Below are positions 22,501 to 33,769 of a stretch of DNA of 64,000 nt, piece after piece. This DNA comes from Chiridota heheva (taxonomy: Eukaryota; Echinodermata; Holothuroidea; Apodida; Chiridotidae), in NCBI GenBank assembly GCA_020152595.1, contig JAIGNY010001857.1:697001-761000 (forward strand). Reading direction: 5' to 3'. Numbering within the stretch: the first letter of the stretch is position 1; each line of letters starts with the position of its first letter. The notes beneath the pieces were generated by a model. That model had not been told where the DNA came from. It saw only the letters and a program-made list of their open reading frames with translations, and ran no database searches. A program made the translations under genes and the position numbers.

Positions 22501-25500
22501 GGAGCTTTATAAGAAACTACTCAGATGATTATAAAAACTGATTTAAGGAGATATTTAGAAACTACTCAAGATGATTAGAGAAACTGATTTAAGGAAATAT
22601 TTAAGAAACTCTCAGATGATTAAAGAAACTGATTTAAGGAGATATATAAGGAACTACTCAGATGATTAAAGAAATTGATTTAAGGAGATATTTAAGAAAC
22701 TACTCAAGATGATTAAAGAAACTGATATAAGGAAATATTTAAGAAACTACTCAAGATGATTAAAGAAACTGATATAAGGAAATATTTAAGAAACTACTCA
22801 GATGATTATAAAACTGATTTAAGGAGATATTCAGGAAACTACTCAAGATGATTAAAGAAACTGATTTAAGGAAATATTTAAGAAACTCTCAGATGATTAA
22901 AGAAACTGATTTAAGGAGATATATAAGAAACTACTCAGATGATTAAAGAAATTGATTTAAGGAGATATTTAAGAAACTACTCAAGATGATTTAAGAAACT
23001 GATATAAGGAAATATTTAAGAAACTACTCAAGATGAAAAAAGAAACTGATATAAGGAAATATTTAAGAAACTACTCAGATGATTATAAAAACTGATTTAA
23101 GGAGATATTCAGGAAACTACTCAAGATGATTAAAGAAACTGATTTAAGGAAATATTTAAGAAACTCTCAGATGATTAAAGAAACTGATTTAAGGAGATAT
23201 ATAAGAAACTACTCAGATGATTAAAGAAACTGATTTAAGGAGACATTTTAAAAACTACTGGGATGATTTAAGGAACTGATTAAAGGAGATATTTAAAAAA
23301 CTACTCGGATGATTCAAGAAACTGATTTAAGGAGATATATAAGAAAGTACTCAGATGATTAAAGAAACATTTGGGGTATTACATGACAAAAGGAACTACA
23401 GTATTCCACACATTAGAGGTACCTGTTCTATAAGGGCCCACCCAACATTTCACTGATAACAACATTTATTTGACTTATATGAAGACTTAAAATACATTCT
23501 AAGTTTATTTTGCATCTGAAGCTCAAGATATTTTTGTGGTGGTTATTGTGGGAGTATTACACAACAAGTTCATACAATGCAGTTCAAATAGCACACTGTA
23601 CGTGGCCCTTGAGCATGGGCACTTATCATAAAGAAACTTTGGGCCTAAAAAGGGTGCAATCCTATTTTTGTAAGCGCTCTTATTTTGGGCATTTATTATG
23701 TCCAAAATGGTATACCATTGTAGACCACCTACATACAAATAAAGAGTACTAAGGGCAAGGTTTTTAAATTACATTAGACCTATTTATTCCCGGTTACTGT
23801 ATAAAATCAAGTAAAAAGTTATAGCTAAAAGAAAGTTCAAGAATTTTTTTACATTGTGAAATAAAAAATGTATGGACTGCATTTTCTTTACATTGTGAAA
23901 TAAAAAATGTATGGACTGGCATACAACATTCCTGCTTTACCCTTGCATATAGAGATGGAGTACCACCCAGATCCCTTCACCAGCATTGTTGACTTCCTGG
24001 ATGTAATCTATGGCAGAGATTTCCTTCACTTCACCATAATTTGCCTTTGATTGTATTTGCTTTATTTCAGCTATCCTCTGTCGTCTACAAAACAAAGATC
24101 AACACAATAATGAAAATCAATATATATCTTTATACTGTATGTTTACAGTAATATTAACAAATGTTTGTTTGTTTGTTTGATGAGGGCTTAACGGCACCAC
24201 GATAACGAGGGTCAAATTGTGCCTGAGAGGTCAGATCATTCTAAAGGTAGGATGGAAAGGAAACAGGGGGAGAATGAGAGAAATTCAAGAACAAAAGGTC
24301 AGAGAGCTGTGATTGAGATGGGAGGTGCATGGTTGAAACAAAAACAAAGTAGAGAGGGGTTGGAAGAGGAGAATTAAATATGGTGTAGAGGAAGGCATGA
24401 TGAAGGAAGGAGAGAGATAATTTTATCCGGAGTATTTTTCTGGAAGAACTCAGCAATTGAGTTGTGGGGGACCTAGGGAAGCTCAGGGAAGGTTGTACAG
24501 GGGGCAAGCAAGGAGAACATGATGGACTGTAAGGGTGCAATGGCAATTGTTGCAGAGGGGTTGGAGGGGAGCCAATAAAGGAGGTGGGGGTGAGTGAGGT
24601 GGGTGTGACCAATTCTAAGACGGGTAATGTGAATGTTGTCGATTGATTTCATTAACTCTCCTGATTAATCTTTTTATAATTTTGTTCAGAATCTGTTGTG
24701 GTTTGTCGTTGTACATTGGTTAGTTGGGGTTTAAAGACAGCATTGGTCAAGTTATGCCAGAGAGGTTGAAGTGAAGATGAGCATGAAGATTGGCAGCCGA
24801 GAGAAGGAGGGGGATGGAGGGGTTCAGTTAAACATTGGCAGCGGAGAGAAGGAGGGGAACAGAGGGGTTCAGTTGTAATTTTTGTTGTAGTAGGGGGGTG
24901 GATAGGTGTCAGAAGAGACTTCTAATTGCTATCACAAAAACTCAAAACAACTTTTTGTTATTAAGATTCAAAGCTTTCTGGTACCCCTCATATCCTAACT
25001 TATAGCACCCGCCCTGTCTCCTTCTTTTCCTGATGGCACCATATGATTCTTGTACACTTCCATTCGTCTCTTGTATCTCACCCTTTCGCTACCGAGCTCT
25101 CCTTGCCCTCACCTTTTCCCTACACACAATTTCTATTCCTCCATGTTTATAATTTTACTCAGGTTATCTAGAAAAGAAAGCCAGTAGAAATTCCAGCTGC
25201 ACTAAGCTACAATTTAACTCAAGGAATTTGTCTATCAACAGACACATTTTCTGCTTTTTCAGTCCTTGATTATCAGCTAAGGTCAACTTCATGTTCTAAC
25301 TGATTTTAATGTTAGGATGAAACATGCTCTTCTTTTTATCAAATGCAAAAAAAAAGCACCATTTTTAGACATTTGGGGCCTCAAAACATCAAATTTTCAG
25401 AGCTTTGCCCCTGTGTCTCTCTCTTACCAACAAATGTCCCTAGCAACACCACTGAATAGTGGTTGATGACTGATGTCACTAAGAGCTCTGTACCTGTACT

Positions 25501-28500
25501 GTTCTAAGATTCTCTCATCTTCTTCATCCTCAAGCTCATCGAGCTCATCTAACGTCATGTCATCCATCGCTTTGCCTGCATATAAGAAAAAAATTCAACT
25601 TCAAATAACATTTTCTAGCATATAAACTTGGGGAAATCCCTACCACACAGACAGGTACAAACCTCCACAAGCGGCGACGAGTGAACACACAATTACAATG
25701 ATGGGGTCGTCGCCTGCGTATTCGGTTATGATAGTAACATACTATCACGAAACGCTTAATACGACCCAGACGAGAACACAGGTACGACGTACGGACAGAC
25801 ATAACATCGACAACCAAGTCAATGTCCACGGCCTTTGATAGCCAGTTGTGGTACACTGGCGTGTCTACCCAACCCAGGCTTGAACCCAGGGCCTCGTGGT
25901 CTGTAGACAGGTATGATAACCGCTACACCACAGTAGGTAGATAACCTCCACAAGAAAGATTCCAAATACTTTAGAGCTTCTCTCTCACCCCACCCCCTCC
26001 ACATTTTATAAACAACATTTAGTGGATTTCATTCATGGCCATACAGAACTTTCTCTACCCACATGAAAATAAATACCATTAAAGACCATCTTTGACCGTA
26101 GTCTCCAACTTCGGACTAGGCTTGGGCGATATACCGATATTTCGATATATTTCGATATTGACCTATATCGATATGGCCGATATTGAGTTCAAGGGTCGTA
26201 TCGACATATCGATATTATGTTTTTTCAATAATTACACAATACATGAACTATTACAAAACTAAACATGACTATCAAACATCCAAGTATTTTTTATTAAGCA
26301 GCCACAAAAAGTTAATAAATTTCATTTATATCAAAGTTTCAGGCAGTCAGTTATGATAAAACTTTATTAAAACATTAATATTGTGATAACAATTACCCAA
26401 AAATCCTTCCATGAACAAAAAACTACTTGACTCGCGGAGTACAGAGGCATTGCGCAATACTTCAACTTTATACTTGATGGCTTACGATGTTCAGACAACA
26501 AAAATCATAAGATGTCGAATCCTCAAACATCGTGTTAAGTTTCCTCAAAAGGAATACTGAATCTGAATTTTTCTATCAAACAGTTATTAATTGACAAATT
26601 ACTGACAAAACTATGAGGTTTTTCTCACTATTTTGTTCGTTCAGAAAGTCTAAAGTAAAAGTGACAAACTGGTCTTGCCAGATCGATCAGATAATGTACA
26701 GTGCAGTAACTACATACACACACGGTATCACTACTGTACAGTACTTTACTATGTACACACATAGCATCTACCACTGTTTCTTCTGAGTGACAACACTCGT
26801 GCGATGATTGAAGCAGACTAGAAATTCGATAATATGCATCTTATATGGACTTCTGAATTTCTAGAAGTCCATAATGCTACCAAAATAATGCCTCTTCAGT
26901 ACAACTTTTATAAGAAGTAAGTGAGTTATAAAATTTTAAGAAGAATTGGAGCCGATTTTTGTAAGGCATACAGTGTAGGCCTAATACCAGTTCCACAACA
27001 TTTTTTTTTTTTTTAAGAATATGCCGAGGCCTAAACTTTTTCAAAGTTTCTGTGATTGATCTTTTGAGTTAGAAACCATGTAAAGAACATTTTTAACCAT
27101 AATGGGTGTTTATTTGAAGATCATATGTATATATTTTGCAGTGATTTCTGTTGATTTATACAAAAAGTTTTACTTGACATTTTTTGAGCCGAGACGAGAT
27201 TACCTTGCCCAGAACAGTACATACAGCTTACGTATGACGTCCTATAATTTGCATATCGATATTTCGAAATTATCGATATTTTTCAGGCAATATATCGAGA
27301 TTGCATTATGTTCAATATCGCCCAAGCCTACTTCGGACCATGAAAAATCAAGTGTATACTTGAAATTGCTTGTGCAGTTGTGTCTGCAGTTATTCCTCAG
27401 ATATATTAACACTACTGGATGAAAGAAATACTACTACTCACCATTAACCTTCCGTTGGACTGACTCCTCCAGCATTGTAACAATTTCATCTTCTGTAATT
27501 TCTGTATCTTGTTTTGGTGGAATAATACCTTTAGCCCTTAAAACATCATTCCATTCTGTGTCCTCGTTTGGGTTCTGCATATATAAAAGGTCAAAAAGAC
27601 TTCACTAACCTGAATTTGGATGAATAATGCACACAAATCCTGCTGGAGTCCCAAGTTGGAATTAATTATAAAATTTCACAGGGTCGAATAAAGGTGTCGA
27701 AAATCTTTTAACAAAAAATCACGACAGAAATAATATAAATGTTGTGAATACATCTTATACTTCCCTATTTTGCAATTCAAAGGATTACTTTAGTGGTCAA
27801 GAATGTGCATCTTATATGAAAGAGGACTTCAAAAGAAACAAAATGGTGAAAAAAGCATTCGAAAAAAATCTTATTCCATTAAGGAGATAATTAAGTTTAA
27901 TGTTTGGTATCATTTGTGAAGAAACGACTGAAATCAGACTAGTTATGATGTCATAGCCTCAAATGTCTCAAAAGTGTTTGTATTCTATCATATTTTTTCG
28001 TGCGATTTTGTTGCTTAGAAACCATGGGGATATGGGGCAAAAAAGTAGTAAAACTGTATTTAGGAAGGGTATTTATAATATACCACCTGAAGAAGTTTGA
28101 GGGAAAAAAAATTAAAGTGACAAAATTAAATAAACTTTCTTTAAATACAAAAAAGACTTTAAGGAATCTGAGGCTGTGATGTCACAACTAGTATGATTTC
28201 AGTCATATCTGCACAAATGATACCAAACTTTAAACTTGGATCCTTAACAGAATACGATGTTGCAATGCTTTCTTCACAATTTTGTTTCTTTTGAAGTCCT
28301 CTTTCATATAAGATGGACATGCTTGACCACTAAACCAATCCTTTAATGTATTTTTCAATGCACAATTACATGGGGGAAATTTTTAGAGCACATATTTATC
28401 ACATATACTGTTGTTTACTCAAGAAGTTTTTCTTCCCATGAATACCTGACTTTCCTGCAGTTATAATTGCTGGAACCATAGATTCTTCCAACTCAGGTGG

Positions 28501-30990
28501 AGTCAAACATGCAGGGTGGAGTCAAACATGCAGGGTGGAGTCAAACATGCAACGTGGAGTCAAACATGCAGGGTGGAGTCAAACATGCAGGGTGGAGTCA
28601 AACATGCAGGGTGGAGTCAAACATGCAGGGTGGAGTCACACATGCAGGGTGGAGTCACACATGCAGGGTAGAGTCACACATGCAGGGTGGAGTCACACAT
28701 GCAGGGTAAAATCACACATGTAGGGTAGAGTCAAACATGCAGGGTGGAGTCAAACATGCAGGGTGAAGTCACACATGCAGGGTGGAGTCGCACATGCAGG
28801 GTGGAGTAACACATGCAGGGTAGAGTCACACATGCAGGGTAGAGTCAAACATGCAGGGTGGAGTCAAACATGCAGGGTGGAGTCACACATGCAAGGTGGA
28901 GTCAAACATGCAGGGTGGGTGGTGTCAAACATGCAGGGTGGAGTCACACATGCAAGATGGAGTCAAACATGCAGAATGGAGTCAAACATGCAGGGTGGGT
29001 GTGCACATGTATTAAGGAATATTAATCTTTTTGGCTTGGGTATTTGATAGTGATATCTTTTAATCTTGAATGGTACAAATGTCAGTAAGTTCTGTGTGTG
29101 AAGCTGTACTTAAACAATCTTATTCATCTGCAGTAATGGGTAAGAATTTGGAATGTTTTTAGTTGAGGTATGTACAATTTTGGTTATAATCACAAATTTT
29201 TTTAATTTCTCCATTGACCCTATTGATATTAAAGTGCCTCTATTATTTGAGTTTGCGGCAAGCCCTATACACCACACTTGAAATGGCAACCATAGGGGTC
29301 TGTAGTGTTTATGCACTTAACAATTACTTCAGATCCAGGTGAGTAACTTTGTACAGCATCAGGTGATTGATTTGGGGTAAGTCAATTTCAGACCCATTGA
29401 AAAATGATTTTAGTCACTGACTGAATAAGTGACTGAGAGGTACATGTTTTGTCCACCCACTTTGGGCAATGACTCACATTGTCCGGAGGTGTAGGGTGAG
29501 TCACACAATTGACAAGTGCATTAGTTGCATAGGAAAACATTTTGTTGATTTTTTTATTCTGATTAGGCTACAACCTCTTGCATCCCTGAAACTCTTAAAA
29601 ATTGTAAGATAAATTCCTTAATCCATTCCCTGCAAAATATCAAAAATCAAAGAACATTTTATACACTTTTTAAAGACTTATGTGCCTTAAAAATAAAGTT
29701 CAGTCATTACTTCTAACATAAGCCTAATGTTAGATAAGCAAAATCAGGTTAAATCAAAATCCTTCATTCACAATTTGTTATTCCATAACTAATGTTACAC
29801 AATTGAAGGAAAAATAAAGAATTAATTTGTAGTAACTATATATAGAATGCAGGTTTACTCCCAAAAATACCCCAACTCATAAACTTCCGACGTGAATTGG
29901 TTTAATCCTATGATTTATTAAAGAAAGTGTAATCATATGGTTCCCATGCAGTATCCCCGGCTAGGCAGTAAAATCCCATGGATTGTAAGCTTTCTATCTT
30001 AATTAATAAAAGATGCATAATTCATCTTGGAAGAATTTTAACATATCTTTAGGTCAAAACTATGGCATATCCTCTGCGGGGATTGTAACATTAGACCTAA
30101 CGTTACTAATCTTAATCAAAGAACGATGCAGCGAGATCTATACCTTGAAGTGAACCTGTATAGAATTTGTATAGAAATAATATAACAAGATGATGGGCTA
30201 AGAAGGGTGAATCACCCCATAAAAAGTCAAAACTAACACCACCACCACGAATTAGTAAAGAACTTATCAATGTTGAAATTGAATTTGAAATTGTGAACAG
30301 AATTGGAGCTTACTAACAACTCAGGCAAACCATTCCATTCATTAACAATTCTTTGCGAAAAGCTAAAACGCTAAATATCTATTCATGAAAACTCTTTGGT
30401 CAACTTCAAACTGTTACCATAAGTCACATGAGGATTACCTGAAACATGCAAGAAATTACAGGAAGTCAAAGCATAGGAATTTAAAAACCTGAATCATATT
30501 GCCATGTACTCTTCTCAACACAAGCGTGGTCAAACCAAGAATTCACAACCTAGATTCATAAGAAAGATTCCTTACTTTGGTAATAAGTCTAGTGGCCCTT
30601 TGCTGAACCTGCTCCAAAATGAACTTATCCTTCTCATAAAAGGGACTCCAATAGAACACCATCTCCTCTACCATTGAGAGAATCTAGTCCCTAATCTGTC
30701 TTGTCTGAAAACCGAGTAACCTGGAAAGTGGAATATGTACCTGGAAATTACATGGAAGGGTTGGGAATAATTTCTGATGAAAGTTTTCCCTATGCACAAG
30801 TTAAACACTAGCCTGAATAATAAGATTCTTTGGTCGCACACTTGACATGACAAATGATAGGCCTAGCCTACTGCCTAACGTTAGTATACTACTACGCTAA
30901 ATAACTGTGTTAGGCCCCTAGTAGGCCTATGACAAACTCAAAAACTAACTTAGGCCTTGGCTCTATCGTAAATGGAAAAATTACCTGCAT
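19519..30990 (-). CDS. PDCL3: Phosducin-like protein 3 (PDCL3/VIAF), complete gene, 6 coding exons, one frameshift
   Basis: PDCL3 is a cytosolic thioredoxin-fold co-chaperone that binds the CCT chaperonin and is also linked to caspase and VEGF-receptor regulation in vertebrates. Minus-strand exons in order: 30990-30985 (ATG CAG, donor GTAATT), 27575-27442, 25575-25494, 24084-23941, 21987-21779, 19664-19519. They encode [11 protein letters not shown] and GIIPPKQ (family N-terminus), [111 protein letters not shown] and an acidic tail SSSDDDY-stop. All splice sites are GT-AG and the phases close, except that exon 27575-27442 has one extra base: five T where four are needed after GATG (27537-27541 region), which causes a stop two codons later. 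Removing one base gives 239 residues, the length of human PDCL3. Alternatively translation could start at the ATG at 27581, which also reads MQNPN; the short first exon is inferred. Convergent with MCM3. Confidence 0.93.
20137..20407 (-). mobile_element. tRNA-derived SINE, family 1 (copy a), full length with 11-bp TSD
   Basis: The minus strand begins 'tactgtggtgtagcggttat', with box A (tgtggtgtagcggtta) and box B (gggttcaagcc), then a body with 'accacaactggtcatcaaag', 'cttggttgtcgatgttatgt', 'cgtacctgtgttctcgttcg' and the end 'gtaattgtgtgttcactcgt'. It is flanked by perfect repeats 'taccattgagt' at 20126-20136 and 20408-20418. It lies in the last PDCL3 intron. Confidence 0.93.
20944..21315 (+). 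repeat. 62-bp tandem repeat, about 6 copies
   Basis: The unit starts 'catccatcacctgctctcct' and continues through 'ggatttacattacaaactag' and 'gctatgcctgttcata'. Central copies are nearly identical; the first is diverged. It lies in the last PDCL3 intron between two SINEs. Confidence 0.95.
21426..21698 (-). mobile_element. tRNA-derived SINE, family 1 (copy b), full length with 11-bp TSD
   Basis: Same head and body as 20137-20407. Flanking repeats 'ttatttttcaa' lie at 21415-21425 and 21699-21709. Same orientation as copy a, 1.3 kb away; its right edge is about 70 bases from the donor of PDCL3 exon 21987-21779. Confidence 0.93.
22032..22304 (+). mobile_element. tRNA-derived SINE, family 2, full length with 16-bp TSD
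   Basis: The head 'gaggcgcagtggctctgtgg' supplies box A and 'gttcaaatcccgc' box B. The body has 'cattgtgtccttgaacaaga', 'cactttacttgctttagtcc', 'tggggagttaacctgcgatg' and ends near 'ctcagatggattt'. Perfect 16-base direct repeats 'tttaatcaataacata' flank it at 22016-22031 and 22305-22320. It lies in PDCL3 intron 21988-23940. A partial relative is at 1735-1925. Confidence 0.93.
22385..23370 (+). repeat. 46-bp minisatellite, about 21 copies, with higher-order structure
   Basis: The unit is 'aaactgatttaaggagatat' followed by 'ataagaaactactcagatga' and 'ttaaag'. Variants ('aaggaaatatttaag', 'actcaagatg', 'aaactctcagatg') recur in the same order near 22563, 22842 and 23116, a higher-order period of about 275-280 bases (six units). 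It fills most of a PDCL3 intron. Confidence 0.95.
24163..24960 (-). mobile_element. Non-LTR retrotransposon 3' fragment, minus-strand copy
   Basis: Reading the minus strand, the 3' tail (GTTTGTTTG on plus, 24163-24180), the terminal 'gatctgacctctcaggcaca' and the coding region up to 'tcgacaacattcacattacc' match the end of the RNase H element at 1100-1562. The cysteine cluster region is frameshifted. Bases 24650-24960 on the minus strand look like further upstream element sequence with an internal duplication ('ggcagcggagagaaggaggg' twice on plus), but the match is unclear. It lies in PDCL3 intron 24085-25493. Confidence 0.8.
25672..25942 (-). mobile_element. tRNA-derived SINE, family 1 (copy c), full length with 12-bp TSD
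   Basis: Same head and body as the other family 1 copies. Perfect flanking repeats 'aacctccacaag' at 25660-25671 and 25943-25954. It is inserted about 97 bases upstream (in the transcript sense) of PDCL3 exon 25575-25494. Confidence 0.94.
26117..27330. mobile_element. Non-autonomous DNA transposon, hAT-like (1214 bp)
   Basis: Terminal inverted repeats TAGGCTTGGGCGATAT (left) and ATATCGCCCAAGCCTA (right) are flanked by perfect 8-bp direct repeats CTTCGGAC at 26109-26116 and 27331-27338. An 8-bp target duplication with TAG...CTA ends is typical of hAT transposons. Both subterminal regions are rich in 'atatcgatat' motifs, candidate transposase-binding repeats. No transposase ORF is present inside, so it would depend on a partner in trans. 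It lies in PDCL3 intron 25576-27441. Confidence 0.9.
28490..29010 (+). repeat. 19-bp minisatellite 'gtggagtcaaacatgcagg', about 27 copies
   Basis: Units vary between 'caaacatg' and 'cacacatg' and between 'gtggag' and 'gtagag'; one unit is extended ('gtgggtggtgtc' near 28915). The plus-strand frames here are repeat artefacts. It lies in the first PDCL3 intron. Confidence 0.96.
30250..30680 (-). mobile_element. Decayed non-LTR retrotransposon, RT C-terminal fragment
   Basis: The minus strand reads from about 30650: [20 protein letters not shown] then [21 protein letters not shown], [18 protein letters not shown], and after frame changes [16 protein letters not shown]. This order is the standard C-terminal region of CR1/RTE-type reverse transcriptases. 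Several stops and shifts show it is old. It lies in the first PDCL3 intron. Confidence 0.75.
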
Positions 30991-31340
30991 ATTTCCTCCC
31001 AGTAACACTAACAGTAGAGGGAAAACTGTTTCTTTACTACTGCTTTGAAATACGGCACAATAAGTTTCACTTTCTCAAGATTAGGCTACTATTTTTTTAA
31101 ACTCTTTGGAAAATACCAGAACAAATTATTAAATCACGGCAATGTCAGTCAGTTAACACGGTAGTGCACCTGTGCACGATGATGAATCGTACGTACGAAT
31201 AGCGCAGCCCACAGGGCTTCCGCGTTCCATATAAGGTAATGTGAGAAAGCTGAATAAATAGCAATGATTTGATTCGTTTACGGGGACACACCCCCAATAA
31301 GGTCGGAATAATAAGCATGCATAAAATACTAGACTAGATT

Positions 31341-31530
31341 CGCCAGTGCACCACAACTGGTTATCATAGGCCGTGGACATTGACTTGGTTGTCGATGTTA
31401 TGTCTGTCCGTACGTCGTACCTGTGTTCTCGTCCGGGTCGTACTTAGCGTTTCGTGATTGCATTGTTACTATTATAACCGAATACGCAGCGACAACCCCG
31501 TCATTGTAATTGTGTGTTAACTCGTTGTCG
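31341..31530 (+). mobile_element. tRNA-derived SINE, family 1 (copy d), 5'-truncated with 12-bp TSD
   Basis: Starts inside the family 1 body at 'cgccagtgcaccacaactgg' and runs to the family end 'gtaattgtgtgttaactcgt'; the tRNA head is missing. Perfect direct repeats 'ctagactagatt' flank it at 31329-31340 and 31531-31542, so the truncation happened at insertion rather than by later deletion. Confidence 0.9.
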
Positions 31531-33055
31531 CTAGACTAGATTAACCCTGGTGCTCCAATCTCTGTACGTTTTCTGAATCTTTCAGATAACCGCAATTGTT
31601 ATATTCTACCCATAGACGTAGTAACGATTTTTTTCTGGGGCTGAACGTTTCAATCTTCAATTTTGGCTAGTACCCCCACCCCCTCCCTACTTAACAAAAT
31701 ATACATCGTTTTGCCGATTACATTTTTAAGAAGCTCTATGAAAAATAACAATAGTTGTAGTGGTCAAGTAAGTTTTTCTTATATGAAAGAGGGCTTTAAA
31801 AGACACAGATTACTCCAATATCTTAATCCGGTAATTTGAAAAGAATTTTCCTTATATCAAAAAAAACTTTGCAGGATAGCTCTTTCTAAAAAGATTATTC
31901 AAGAACGAACATTCTATGCTAATTCTGATCGAAATTTCCCCAGATACTTCCATATCCAAATAAACAGCTTCTATTTTCAAAATGGATTTCTATTTTCAAA
32001 ATGGACTGGAATAAAAGCCTTCACACTTACCATTATACTCTTTTTTGGGTGCTTAATAAACTCTGTACCAGAATAGCTAACACAAATTTTGTTGTTGTTT
32101 GCTGTTAATATTTCATTTGTCTGTTTTTAGCTTAATTTTTAAGAGGAAAAGCCTAGCATTCCAGATTTTCTCCAAACCTTTACGAACAAACCCAACTTCA
32201 ATTCAACTTCAAGTAAAATAATATCAATGTTTCTAGGTTAAGAAACACTTATATGAGTTTAGTGATCCCGCCCCTCCCCCCCCCCCCTCCCCCCTCCGTT
32301 AATTGTCGCTAGACTAGATTAACCCTGGTGCTCCAATCTCTGTACGTTTTCTGAATCTTTCAGATAACCGCAATTGTTATATTCTACCCATAGACGTAGT
32401 AACGATTTTTTTCTTGGGCTGAACGTTTCAATCTTCAATTTTGGCTAGTACCCCCACCCCCTCCCTACTTAAAAAATATACATCGTTTTGCCGATTACAT
32501 TTTTAAGAAGCTCTATGAAAAATAACAATAGTTGTAGTGGTCAAGTAAGTTTTTCTTATATGAAAGAGGGCTTTAAAAGACACAGATTACTCCAATATCT
32601 TAATCCGGTAATTTGAAAAGAATTTTCCTTATATCAAAAAAAACTTTGCAGGATAGCTCTTTCTAAAAAGATTATTCAAGAACGAACATTCTATGCTAAT
32701 TCTGATCGAAATTTCCCCAGATACTTCCATATCCAAATAAACAGCTTCTATTTTCAAAATGGATTTCTATTTTCAAAATGGACTGGAATAAAAGCCTTCA
32801 CACTTACCATTATACTCTTTTTTGGGTGCTTAATAAACTCTGTACCAGAATAGCTAACACAAATTTTGTTGTTGTTTGCTGTTGATATTTCATTTGTCTG
32901 TTTTTAGCTTAATTTTTAAGAGGAAAAGCCTAGCATTCCAGATTTTCTCCAAACCTTTACGAACAAACCCAACTTCAATTCAACTTCAAGTAAAATAATA
33001 TCAATGTTTCTAGGTTAAGAAACACTTATATGAGTTTAGTGATCCCGCCCCCTCC
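31525..33055. repeat. Tandem segmental duplication, two copies of about 770 bp
   Basis: Bases 31525-32270 recur at 32303-33047 almost unchanged (for example 'ccctggtgctccaatctctg', 'gtagtggtcaagtaagtttt', 'atttttaagaggaaaagcct'), with a period of 778 falling to 777 after a one-base indel in an A run. Differences are a handful of substitutions, implying a recent event. The copies meet at a C-rich tract (32265-32298); another C-rich tract follows the second copy. The first copy starts at the 3' edge of the SINE and includes its right target duplication; the second keeps a few terminal SINE bases ('ttgtcg'), so the duplication came after the SINE insertion. Confidence 0.95.
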
Positions 33056-33334
33056 TCCCCGCCCCTTATTTCTTCCTCCCAAACACACACTTTTGGAGAG
33101 AGAAAAAGTATATAGTTTAAAAGCGTTAAAAGTTATCTTTAGGTTATCATGAATCAATAGAGCCCCGAGGTTTGTCCTTTATCCAGTTTCGTAAATCCGT
33201 TAAAAGAACTTGGGGTCAGGGAAACGATTTATAATTAATGAACAAATAGCTGCCATCATAGGCGAAACACCACTATTTTCATATCAAATAGATATATTCA
33301 TCGTAGAATTGTTTTTAAAATACTTGTTTGTGTG

Positions 33335-33765
33335 TATAAGTCTACTCATGCATTGTCTCCCACATATAGTTCTGATCTTTTAATTCCATATAAGTCTTCC
33401 CGCCAGTTCATGCGTTCTAATTTCAAACTTCAATTAGCTATTCCACGTACTTCTAGAACATGGTAAACGTTCATTTTCTTCTGCTGCCCCCTTTTTATGG
33501 AACAAACTTCCAGACAACATCAAACTTAGTCCTTCCCTCAATTCTTTTAAATCATTATTAAACAGTTAAAACATTCCTCATGTGTTCTGATTCTGTTAAA
33601 TTTGAAGCTTATATTTGTTCTTGTATGTATGTATTTTGCAGTATTCTTAACTATTATTTCTTTTTTGTTCACATTGCTTTGCATTAATTGTTGTGTCGCT
33701 GCGCCATGAGCATCACTTTTGATGGATACTGGCGCATAACAAGTATTCATTATCATTATTATATG
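33335..33765 (+). mobile_element. Non-LTR retrotransposon 3' fragment (end of ORF2 plus UTR)
   Basis: Bases 33466-33567 encode RSFSSAAPFLWNKLPDNIKL then SPSLNSFKSLLNS-stop, the hallmark C-terminus of CR1/L2-type elements. The 3' UTR has 'gtgtcgctgcgccatgagca' and ends in a 'tattcattatcattatta' tail at about 33745-33765. Upstream coding sequence is barely recognisable. Confidence 0.8.
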
Positions 33766-33769
33766 ATAC

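Noticed and set aside
24241-24612. 123-codon minus ORF as a gene
   Set aside because: It is an alternative frame through the 3' end of a retrotransposon copy, out of phase with the RNase H/cysteine-cluster coding frame.
28497-29047. Met-Gln-Gly-Gly-Val-like repeat ORFs
   Set aside because: Translation of a 19-bp minisatellite inside a PDCL3 intron.
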